In this document: piece by piece, positions 7,633 to 14,687 of the stretch
Layout of the letters: each line of letters starts with the position of its first letter
Numbering within the stretch: position 1 is the stretch's first letter
Assembly: GCA_965368585.1 (NCBI GenBank)
Contig: CBDUNM010000092.1
Coordinates: forward strand, 1-20,198
DNA length: 20,198 nucleotides
Direction of reading: 5' to 3'
From: JARRQB01 sp965368585
Lineage (GTDB): Bacteria > Pseudomonadota > Gammaproteobacteria > Chromatiales > Chromatiaceae
The notes under the pieces: generated by a model
Told to the model about the DNA's origin: nothing
The model's database searches: none
What the model saw: only the letters and a program-made list of their open reading frames with translations
Position numbers and translations under genes: made by a program

Positions 7633-9780
7633 TTATACGGCCAGGCGGGTAAGCAGCAGTTGCCTTACTGTACGATACCAGCGTGACCCCAAGGTTTCGT
7701 AGCCATGGTCAAAGCGGACATAAGCCCTCGATCCCAATGGCGGATGTGTCTTTTGTATCGGTAAACGGAGGTCAAACTTGAAGGAGCTTTCGAGGCTGGT
7801 GGTGCCTTTTTGATCGGTCGGGTCGACCGCGATCCTGCCGCCGCCGGATAAGCCCAGGCTGGGGGACGGCAGTTCGTGGTCGGCGCTGGGGACCTGGCGC
7901 GAAACCATAGCCGGAATGATCTGTCGAATCTGAGAGGCGAGCTTGACCTCCACGCCCAGGGTGGCATCCCTGACCAGGGCGACGTCTTCCTGGTCGACCA
8001 CTACCCGTACGGTCGGGGCGCTGTTTTCCAGTACATAGCCGATCAGATCGCCCCTGACGAAGAAACGGCCGGGGAAGTCGACGACACCCGCATATAGGTA
8101 GCGGCCGCTGACCGGGGCGCGAATGGTGAGTTGGGCCCGTTTGTGGGTCGCGACCTCGAGATCGGATCTTGCGGTCGCAATGTCGTTGCGCAGCATATTT
8201 GCTTTGACCAGGTCACGGTGCATAACGGCCGCCAGTTGCGCCTCGAGTTCCCGCACGTAGGCGCTCAGCCGCCGGACCTCGGCTTCCAGCACGGGATTGT
8301 CGAGCACGGCCAGAACTTGGTTCTTGGTCACCCGGTCACCGTGGTGCACCTGTACTCCAGTTGCCAGGCCGTCGGCGCCCGCGCGGATCCACGCATACTC
8401 GGGAACTCTGACAACGCCTTCCGCGCGCGTATGGACGGGGGTGGGCACCAACAAAACGGCGGCGGCCAGCAAGGCCGCGATCGCCACGGTCGACACGACC
8501 GCTCGGGCGCGTGTTTGCGCCAATGCGGGGCTGTCGAGAATGAACATGATGCCCTTGCCCAGGGGCAGAAGAATCACACTGAAAAATGCCCAGAGACCCA
8601 CGATCGCGCCCAGCAGTATGGAGTGTTCCGCGAGGCCCAGGACGATGACGCTGGTGATAAACAGGCGATAGCCCAACGAGGCGAACCCGTAGCCCAGAAA
8701 CCAGTGGCGCTCGCCCGGGGCGCCAACCGGGGACGTACTTTGCCGATTGCCGAACAGGTATCGCTGCAGCAGGTACAGGTAGTAGCGGCCTGATCGTTTG
8801 GCCAGGTTCGGAATCTCGATTGCGTCGGCCAGCACATAGTAGCTGTCGAAGCGCATCAGCGGGTTGCCGTTGAACAACAGCGTCGACACGCCGCCGATCA
8901 GCATGGTGTCGTAGGCGATCAGCCGGACCAGGCCTGGCTCAACCGCCAGCCAGACGAACAGTGCCAGCGACGCCACGAACAGCTCGACGGCCACGCCGGC
9001 CGCTCCGACCGCCATGCGGTCGCGTTTGCGGGGAAAGGTGGATGCCGCGGAGGCGTCGATATAGGGCACCGGGATGAAGACCAGAAACATCACACCGGCT
9101 TCGTGAACTTCGCCGCCGCGAATTCGCGTACTCAGACCGTGTGCGATCTCGTGCAGCGCTTTGATCACCGGGTAGATCAGCGCCATGATCAGGAGGTTGT
9201 GCGGTGCCAGCACCCGACTCAATACGTCATGGGTCAGTTCGTCCCAGTGCAACCAGGTTTGGACCAGCGCCGGTATGACGACGATCAGCCAGAGCAACCA
9301 ACCCGGCAGACCGCGAAATAACTTGACCAGCGGCAGCAGCCAGTCGAGCAGCGAGCGTGGCGCAAACAATGGCAGACGCCAGGCAAGGGGGCTGAGTAGT
9401 CCGCCCAGCCAGCGCTCGCGCCGCACGCGGCGGGCCCGTTGAAAAAGCTCGAGCGCATTCGGCGTGAAATTGCCCTTGAGCACATCGATGCCGTACAGCT
9501 TTGCCAGCAGGTTGATGATCTGCGGTTGTGAAGGGGCGTCGTCCCCCAACTGATCAATACTCGCCTGCCAGGCCTCGTCGACGCTCAAGCGCCCGTCGAG
9601 CAGCCCGATGAATGCATACGCGGGGGCGCTCAAGCGATGATACTGGCCGCTGGCGGTGTCCTGCACGATGTACCAGAGTTGACCCCGGTAGCGGTGTCGA
9701 TGAACCCGAATTTCGGCCCGTAGGCTGAGCTTCAGGTCGGCTATGCGGTACCAGATGTCACTGAACAGCGCCTCACTCAT
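7633..9780 (-). CDS. M50/S2P-like membrane metalloprotease with PqqD-like and HlyD-like domains
   Basis: A 715-residue membrane protein. Residues ~30-100 (WYIVQDTASGQYHRLSAPAY..., then GLLDGRLSVDEAW) resemble the PqqD-type peptide-binding winged helix. Residues ~155-445 contain about eight hydrophobic segments and the site-2 protease signature: HEIAH (210-214) as the HExxH zinc motif and FNGNPLMRFDSYYVLAD (303-319), where D312 supplies the third ligand, with S replacing the usual G after it. Residues ~447-610 form a periplasmic HlyD-like module: lipoyl half with GLATGVQVHHGDRVTKNQVL (471-490), a short coiled coil (495-550) and second half RAPVSGRYL (554-562). The start ATG (9780) overlaps the stop of the upstream adaptor gene as ATGA, so translation is probably coupled. 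Related PqqD-M50-HlyD proteins occur in peptide-export contexts, suggesting cleavage and/or translocation of a peptide or protein substrate. The substrate is unknown. Confidence 0.85.
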   Translation of the reverse strand: MSEALFSDIWYRIADLKLSLRAEIRVHRHRYRGQLWYIVQDTASGQYHRLSAPAYAFIGLLDGRLSVDEAWQASIDQLGDDAPSQPQIINLLAKLYGIDVLKGNFTPNALELFQRARRVRRERWLGGLLSPLAWRLPLFAPRSLLDWLLPLVKLFRGLPGWLLWLIVVIPALVQTWLHWDELTHDVLSRVLAPHNLLIMALIYPVIKALHEIAHGLSTRIRGGEVHEAGVMFLVFIPVPYIDASAASTFPRKRDRMAVGAAGVAVELFVASLALFVWLAVEPGLVRLIAYDTMLIGGVSTLLFNGNPLMRFDSYYVLADAIEIPNLAKRSGRYYLYLLQRYLFGNRQSTSPVGAPGERHWFLGYGFASLGYRLFITSVIVLGLAEHSILLGAIVGLWAFFSVILLPLGKGIMFILDSPALAQTRARAVVSTVAIAALLAAAVLLVPTPVHTRAEGVVRVPEYAWIRAGADGLATGVQVHHGDRVTKNQVLAVLDNPVLEAEVRRLSAYVRELEAQLAAVMHRDLVKANMLRNDIATARSDLEVATHKRAQLTIRAPVSGRYLYAGVVDFPGRFFVRGDLIGYVLENSAPTVRVVVDQEDVALVRDATLGVEVKLASQIRQIIPAMVSRQVPSADHELPSPSLGLSGGGRIAVDPTDQKGTTSLESSFKFDLRLPIQKTHPPLGSRAYVRFDHGYETLGSRWYRTVRQLLLTRLAV

Positions 9781-11387
9781 TGCCAGTGGGTCCAGAGCCA
9801 GAGCGACAGGGTGTCGACCAGTCGCCGGGTCCAGGTCCAGAGCAAGCTGCGTTCACCGACATCGAGTTTTGCCACACCGTCCATACGCGGGCGCAGGTTC
9901 GGTGCGTCCTGTGCCATGCGTGCTTCGACACGAAAGAAGGTCTTTCCGTCGCTGGTGGTCGCGACCGGCGTGATGCTCTGCACGGTGATGGGGTAGTGCC
10001 TGCCGGGATGCGCGGCGAGCACCAGCTGCCCGTTCTGGCCTTCGCTGATGTATTCGAGATCGCGCTCGTCCGCTTCAAGGACCACCCGATAGGCGTCCAG
10101 CGGCGCCACTTCCAGCAGAATCTGGCCGCGCTCGACCGGGGCGCCCAAGGCCTGGCTCAGGTCGCCGGAGACGATGACGCCGTCGAAGGGGGCGACAATC
10201 CGGGTACGGGTCAGCAAGGCATTGGCGCGATCCAATTCGGCCTGAATCTGGTCGGTTTGCGCCCTCAGCACCACTAGCCTGGCGCGGTCATGACCGGCCG
10301 CCGCGGCGCGATATTCGCGTTGCAATTGGCTCTTACGGCTTTCGAGCTTAGTACTTTCCAGGCGCAGGTCCTGGTCTTCCAGCGACGCCAGCAGCTGGTT
10401 TGCGCTCACCTTGTCACCCGGGCGTGCCGCCGAGGTTGCGATGTAACCTGCGATCGGCGAGACCAGGGTGCGCTGCGTCGCCCCTTCCAGTTCGGCTCGG
10501 GCCGCGACGCGGAAATCGGTCTTGGTGACGGATGCGCCGATCAACAGGCCCAACGCCAGCAAGGAAGAAAGTTTGCGCCACAGGTGGTCGGGACCGACCA
10601 GCTTGCGGAATACCGCAGGCAGGAAGTTCAGCATGCGTTCCAGCAAACCGCGTTCACTACGGCGTTTGTTTTCGAGCAGAGGGCTGAGCAGGGCGGCCAG
10701 CATTTCCAGCAACTCGATACTGTTGGCGGCAAATACGTGACCCGCGGGGCATTCCGCGGTGATGGCGCCAACGATCGTGTCGTCGGCGCTGAGCGGCACC
10801 GTCAGCGCGCCGCCCGCTTCGTGACGCCGGCTCAGTCGTGCGTGCGCCCAGGTGACGCGCGCCGGGCGGTCATCGGGCAGCGGAAAAACCAGGGTATCGG
10901 CCTGATCAATGGACTCCTGCATGGCGGTTTCGATATCGCGAACCACGTCAGTACGATGCGAAAACCGCGCCTTGTTGGACAGCGACGTCAAACGCACGCG
11001 GTCGCTTTTCAAGAACCCGATACTGACGCGTTCAGCACTGAGTTGTGCAGCCAATTCGGCCGCCAGGGCGTCGGTGGTGTCTTGGAAGTCGTCGTGCTCC
11101 AGGCCGACCGCGACCAGATCGAGCGTGGTTTTCAACTGGGCGATGGTTTCGGCCTGGCGCCGATTTTCGGTTTCCAGCGTTGCCTGAGCGGAATTGGCGT
11201 CTGGCTGCGTTTTCTGGAAACGCTTTTTGTCAACGGAACGCTCGACAACGGCGCGCAGGGTCTCGCTGACTTTGCCGGCCGCGCTCTTGGGGATGCCTAT
11301 GGGGTCAAGCGTCGTGGCGGCGATGTTGCCCGCCTCGGACGTGACACCTTCGGGATTCGAGTTTGGGATTGTTGTCGCTTTTTCCAA
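9777..11387 (-). CDS. Membrane-anchored HlyD-type adaptor with cytoplasmic GAF domain
   Basis: First gene of the cassette, ~536 residues. Residues 1-~85 look disordered or coiled (TLETENRRQAETIAQL). Residues ~90-240 resemble a GAF domain, including ERVSIGFLKSDRVRLTSLS and GGALTVPLSADDTIVGAIT, ending in the ANSIELLEMLAALLSPLLE helix. A transmembrane helix follows at ~271-286 (KLSSLLALGLLIGASV). Residues ~295-515 form the periplasmic adaptor: lipoyl half SPIAGYIATSAARPGDKVSA (310-329), coiled coil (~335-392), second half IVAPFDGVIVSGDLSQ (397-412) and a beta-barrel region. A sensor-type domain on the cytoplasmic side of a membrane-fusion protein is unusual. The start is uncertain: TTG 11387 has no clear Shine-Dalgarno, no ATG occurs before the GAF core, and the frame is closed by TAA about 57 bases further upstream. 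The stop overlaps the M50 start (ATGA). Confidence 0.83.
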   Translation of the reverse strand: MEKATTIPNSNPEGVTSEAGNIAATTLDPIGIPKSAAGKVSETLRAVVERSVDKKRFQKTQPDANSAQATLETENRRQAETIAQLKTTLDLVAVGLEHDDFQDTTDALAAELAAQLSAERVSIGFLKSDRVRLTSLSNKARFSHRTDVVRDIETAMQESIDQADTLVFPLPDDRPARVTWAHARLSRRHEAGGALTVPLSADDTIVGAITAECPAGHVFAANSIELLEMLAALLSPLLENKRRSERGLLERMLNFLPAVFRKLVGPDHLWRKLSSLLALGLLIGASVTKTDFRVAARAELEGATQRTLVSPIAGYIATSAARPGDKVSANQLLASLEDQDLRLESTKLESRKSQLQREYRAAAAGHDRARLVVLRAQTDQIQAELDRANALLTRTRIVAPFDGVIVSGDLSQALGAPVERGQILLEVAPLDAYRVVLEADERDLEYISEGQNGQLVLAAHPGRHYPITVQSITPVATTSDGKTFFRVEARMAQDAPNLRPRMDGVAKLDVGERSLLWTWTRRLVDTLSLWLWTHWQ

Positions 11388-11711
11388 TGCGAAGTCACAG
11401 TGGGCTGTCAGGTCAGTGGAGTTAGCGGTCGTCGTAATGCGAACTTAAGGGATGGCGGATTTTCGCCGGCCCTTCCTCCGCTTTAATTAATTATCGTGCG
11501 CCAGACGTTGCGAGGCGGCGTAAAACTGCGGCGGGAGAGGGCATGACCTGCAGATATTAGTTCCCAAAGACTACTGGATGGGCGGGTCGATGGTGACAAT
11601 ATTCAGTAGATAGCTTCCTGCCCGGCGGTAACCGCATTCGTTAAAGGTGGTTTGCATGACGCCGCTAACCACGGAGAGGGTAGAGGGCCAATCGGCTCGG
11701 GACAACTTTTC
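11388..11711. other. Divergent intergenic region between SecA/HlyD cassette and HDOD gene
   Basis: 324 bp that should hold promoters for both the minus-strand cassette and the plus-strand HDOD gene. It contains an AT-rich palindromic run, TTAATTAATTA (11482-11492), in an otherwise GC-rich setting, with GATAAT reading into it on the minus strand but no convincing -35. On the minus strand GGAGGAAGGG (about 11469-11478) looks like a strong ribosome binding site with no start codon placed after it. On the plus strand AAAGGTGG (11643-11650) precedes a TTG (11652) in the HDOD frame and an out-of-frame ATG. No promoter can be assigned with confidence. Confidence 0.5.
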
Positions 11712-12569
11712 ATGGCAGCAATCTGCGACATCATCAGCCGGACTGGACAGTTGGTCACCTTGCCGGACGTGTATCTCCGGGTGCGAGCCGTGCTCGAAAA
11801 CGAAATGGCGTCGATCGCGGATCTGGTAGCCGCGCTCAATCAGGATCCGGCGTTATGCGCGCGCTTGTTGCGGCTCGCCAACAGCGTCTGGTTCGGCTAC
11901 CGGGGCAGGGTCGATTCCGTTGGCCGTGCGGTGGTTTTGGTCGGTACTCACCAGGTTCACGATCTGGTTCTGGCAACTGCGGTGGCGGAGGCCTTCGAAG
12001 GGGTCACGATTCAGGGGGTCGATATGGAGGCGTACCGGCGGCAAAGCGTCTACAGTGGCGTAACCGTCCGCTCGTTGGCCGGTCGATGTAACGTCCTGGA
12101 CCTCGAGCGGTGCTTCGTCGAAGGGCTGTTGAGCGATGTCGGCCACCTGGTCATGTACACCGTGGAACCGGAAAAGGCCCTGCAGGCGCAGCAGGAAGCG
12201 AAGGAGTTTGGCGAAACCCTGCTCTCGGCCGAGCGGCGCCTGCTGGGCTGCGACTACATTCAGGTCGGTGCGGCGTTGCTGGATTCCTGGCAGGTGCCCG
12301 AGAGCCTGCAGAATGCGATACGTTTTCAGCGCACGCCCGATCAGGCCAAGGATGCCAAGCTCGGTGCGTCGTTGCTGAACATTGCCGGTGTCCTGAATGA
12401 CGCCTTAATGGCAAAGCCACCGCAAGACCCGGCCTTGAATCTGATCGCCGACACGGCCTGGAAGGTCACTCGCCTGACGTCCGAGGATGTTCTCGAGGTC
12501 GGGCGCGAGGCGTTGTTGGAAACGCACGAAATCTTCAGTCTGCTGTTCGACGAGTCCATCGCCGCTTAG
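11712..12569 (+). CDS. HDOD domain signalling protein
   Basis: A 285-residue cytoplasmic protein consisting almost wholly of an HDOD (HD-related output) domain. Recognisable segments are LPDVYLRVRAVLENEMASIADLVAAL (17-42), the QDPALCARLLRLANSVWFG run (44-62), a GRAVVLVGTHQVHDLVLA helix (71-88) and CFVEGLLSDVGHLVMY (134-149), where the catalytic HD of true HD phosphohydrolases is replaced by SD, as expected for this non-enzymatic family. No receiver, GGDEF or EAL domain is attached. HDOD proteins act as adaptors in bacterial signalling, for example of motility, surface behaviour or stress. ATG 11712 gives a family-like N-terminus; TTG 11652 with AAAGGTGG upstream would add 20 low-complexity residues and cannot be excluded. 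It is transcribed away from the cassette and converges on lpxH with a 16-bp gap. Confidence 0.88.
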   Translation: MAAICDIISRTGQLVTLPDVYLRVRAVLENEMASIADLVAALNQDPALCARLLRLANSVWFGYRGRVDSVGRAVVLVGTHQVHDLVLATAVAEAFEGVTIQGVDMEAYRRQSVYSGVTVRSLAGRCNVLDLERCFVEGLLSDVGHLVMYTVEPEKALQAQQEAKEFGETLLSAERRLLGCDYIQVGAALLDSWQVPESLQNAIRFQRTPDQAKDAKLGASLLNIAGVLNDALMAKPPQDPALNLIADTAWKVTRLTSEDVLEVGREALLETHEIFSLLFDESIAA

Positions 12570-12585
12570 TCATGCGCCGACCGCG

Positions 12586-13326
12586 CTAATTCCGCGCCGG
12601 CGCTTCTACCGCCTCGAAGGTCAAGCGCCCGTCTTGCGCGACCAGCACCGACCCCCGTTCGTCCGACCAGTCGCCCAACACGTAGCGTTCGCGCAGCGTG
12701 TCATTGACATCGATCGTGTGCCTGCCTTCGCGATGGGTATGGCCGTGAATCAACCGTTCGACTTCGTAGTGACGCAGATAGTCGGCGACGGTCGAGGGAT
12801 TGGCATCCATGATCTCCTCTGCTTTGCGCGACAGGGCCTCGCCGCTGCGTTTGCGGTACTCTGCCGCCAGCAAGGCGCGTTCGGCCGGCGACTTGGCCAG
12901 AAAATCGGCGATGAACGCTGGTGTGCGCAACATGACCCGGGCTTGTTGATAGTCGGTATCGTCGCTGCACAGCAGATCGCCGTGCATCAACAGCGTCCGT
13001 TTGCCGGCGATTTCCGCCACCACGGTCTCATCCAGCAGTTCGCATCCCGTCGCGCGCGCGAATGCGTTGCCAAGCAGAAAATCGCGATTGCCGTGTTGCA
13101 CATAAACCCAGACTCCGCGGTTACTGACTGCCTTGAGCGCGGACCTGACCTTGGTTGCCAGTGGCGATTCATCGTCGTCGCCGATCCAGGCGTCGAACAG
13201 ATCGCCCAGGATATACAAGGCGTCGGCGTCGACGGCCCGGCGCCGCAGAAAGTTGACGAACAGATCGGTCAGCCGGGGGTGATCGGCTGATAGGTGCAGG
13301 TCGGAAATGAGCAGGGTCTCACCCAT
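12586..13326 (-). CDS. lpxH: UDP-2,3-diacylglucosamine pyrophosphatase
   Basis: LpxH hydrolyses UDP-2,3-diacylglucosamine to lipid X and UMP in the lipid A pathway, acting peripherally at the inner membrane. The 246-residue product from ATG 13326 matches the usual ~240 length and begins MGETLLISDLHL; a TTG at 13365 would add 13 residues unlike the family. The calcineurin-like metallophosphoesterase motifs are complete: D9-x-H11 (ISDLHL), G41-D42 (GDLFD), G79-N80-R81-D82, H115-G-D (MHGDLLCSDDTDY) and H194-G-H196-T-H198 (LIHGHTHR). The HGDLLCSDDTDYQ segment is typical of LpxH rather than LpxI. It lies downstream of ppiB on the same strand with a 184-bp gap, echoing the ppiB-lpxH neighbourhood of enterobacteria. 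Confidence 0.95.
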   Translation of the reverse strand: MGETLLISDLHLSADHPRLTDLFVNFLRRRAVDADALYILGDLFDAWIGDDDESPLATKVRSALKAVSNRGVWVYVQHGNRDFLLGNAFARATGCELLDETVVAEIAGKRTLLMHGDLLCSDDTDYQQARVMLRTPAFIADFLAKSPAERALLAAEYRKRSGEALSRKAEEIMDANPSTVADYLRHYEVERLIHGHTHREGRHTIDVNDTLRERYVLGDWSDERGSVLVAQDGRLTFEAVEAPARN

Positions 13327-13510
13327 TCGCTGATCCGCTATGGCGGGGGCTGTAGCCGCGCTCAATCATAGCCTCGTTCCTTGTGGTCGACCGACCAGCC
13401 TGCGAAACGCAACGAGAGGCCAGCCCTCTGGCTGATACAGCCGTGCTCGAAATACCGTCGCCGAGGGGGCCCGGCGCCTGCCGTCGCGGACGTTCATGGT
13501 GCGGGAGGTG

Positions 13511-13999
13511 TCAGGTCGCGATCTCGGCTTTCTCGATCACGACGTTTTCGGCCGGTACGTCCTGGTGGCCGTTTTTCGTCGTGGTGGCGACGTCCTTGAT
13601 CTTGTCGATGACGTCCATGCCTTGGGTGACTTTCCCGAACACGCAATAGCCCCAGCCGTCCTGACCAGGATAGTCGAGGAAGCCGTTGTCCTTCACGTTG
13701 ATGAAGAACTGCGCGGTCGCGGAGTGCGGTGCGTTGGTGCGGGCCATGGCGACACTGCCGCGCTCGTTCTTCAAGCCGTTTTTGGCCTCGTTTTCGATGG
13801 CGTCGCGGGTCGGTTTGGGGATCATGTCCTCGTTCATCCCGCCGCCCTGGATCATGAAGTTGTTGATGACGCGGTGAAAGACGGTGCCGTCGTAGTGGCC
13901 TTCCTCAACGTACTGCTTGAAGTTCGCGCAGGTAATCGGCGCCTTTTCCTCATCCAACTCGATAACGATGTCACCCATGGACGTTTTCAGATTGATCAT
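13511..13999 (-). CDS. ppiB: Cytoplasmic peptidyl-prolyl cis-trans isomerase (cyclophilin)
   Basis: A 162-residue single-domain bacterial cyclophilin that isomerises Xaa-Pro bonds. Active-site landmarks are FHRVI (41-45, catalytic Arg 43), FMIQGGG (48-54), ENEA (69-72) and SATAQFFIN (93-101). It begins directly with the first beta strand (MINLKTSMGDIVIELDEEKA) and has no signal peptide, which identifies it as the cytoplasmic form. The start is supported by AGGAGC upstream of the ATG (TAGGAGCTACCGAGC then ATG). It follows the periplasmic paralogue by only 12 bases, so the two are co-transcribed, and the two proteins are closely similar along their whole length. Confidence 0.95.
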   Translation of the reverse strand: MINLKTSMGDIVIELDEEKAPITCANFKQYVEEGHYDGTVFHRVINNFMIQGGGMNEDMIPKPTRDAIENEAKNGLKNERGSVAMARTNAPHSATAQFFINVKDNGFLDYPGQDGWGYCVFGKVTQGMDVIDKIKDVATTTKNGHQDVPAENVVIEKAEIAT

Positions 14000-14011
14000 G
14001 CTCGGTAGCTC

Positions 14012-14566
14012 CTATTCGATACGCTGGATGGATTCGATCGTGATGGTTTCCGCCGGGACGTCGCGACGGCCGCTGACCACGGTGGTGTCGACCGCGGCGA
14101 TGGCGTCCACGACTTCCATGCCGCCGGTTACCTGGCCGAACACGGCATAACCCCAACCGCGCGCGCCATTGTTCAGAAAATCGTTGTCCTTGAGATTGAT
14201 AAAGAACTGTGCCGTGGCTGAGTGGGGGTCGCCGGTGCGTGCCATGGCAATACTGCCGCGGGCGTTTTGCAAGCCGTTTACCGCTTCATTTTCGATCGGG
14301 GCGCGGGTGTCTTTTTTGGTCATATCGGCGGTCAGGCCACCTCCCTGGATCATGAAATCCGGAATGACACGGTGAAAGATGGTGCCGTTGTAGAATTCCG
14401 AATCGACGTATTCGAGAAAATTAGCCACGGTTTTGGGGGCCTTTTCGGCGTCCAGTTCGAGTGTAATGTCACCCTTGGTGGTTTTGACCAGCACCTTAAC
14501 GCCGTCCGCGACGGCGGGGGTCGCGACGGCGAGGGCGAACAGCGCGGAAAGCAAAAAACGGTTCAT
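14012..14566 (-). CDS. ppiA: Periplasmic peptidyl-prolyl cis-trans isomerase (cyclophilin)
   Basis: A 184-residue cyclophilin with a Sec signal peptide at residues 1-20 (MNRFLLSALFALAVATPAVA, predicted cleavage before DGV), so it acts in the periplasm on folding envelope proteins. The enzyme core is intact: FHRVI (64-68), FMIQGGG (71-77), an AMARTGDPHSATAQFFIN stretch and the closing VFGQVTGGMEVVDAI. It is first in a two-gene row with the cytoplasmic form, stop to start gap 12 bases. AGGAG lies about 12 bases before the ATG, a little far but usable. The gene is divergent from cysS, with 121 bp between the start codons. Confidence 0.94.
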   Translation of the reverse strand: MNRFLLSALFALAVATPAVADGVKVLVKTTKGDITLELDAEKAPKTVANFLEYVDSEFYNGTIFHRVIPDFMIQGGGLTADMTKKDTRAPIENEAVNGLQNARGSIAMARTGDPHSATAQFFINLKDNDFLNNGARGWGYAVFGQVTGGMEVVDAIAAVDTTVVSGRRDVPAETITIESIQRIE

Positions 14567-14643
14567 GTCAGCATAGGCTCCTGATTATCGGGCGCCCGTC
14601 ATGATATCGACATAGACGGCAGCGAGAAACCCCGCGAGTACGT

Positions 14644-14649
14644 TAGAAT
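14644..14649 (+). promoter_or_regulatory. Possible -10 element for cysS
   Basis: TAGAAT differs from the sigma70 -10 consensus at one base and lies 38 bases before the cysS start codon. No good -35 hexamer is found at 16-18 bp spacing, so the call is weak. Confidence 0.25.
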
Positions 14650-14687
14650 TCCGCCCTATCCCCGGTTTTCACGCTTAGACGGACCCG

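Noticed and set aside
10290..11486. 398-codon open frame antisense to the GAF-HlyD gene
   Set aside because: Shadow of the real minus-strand gene; no domain, and composition typical of an antisense frame.
11482..11492. TTAATTAATTA as a -10 region of the cassette promoter
   Set aside because: No -35 hexamer at acceptable spacing on either strand; kept only as an AT-rich landmark.
13421..13434. CAGCC/GGCTG hairpin between ppiB and lpxH
   Set aside because: Only a 5-bp stem with no T-run; likely chance in GC-rich DNA.
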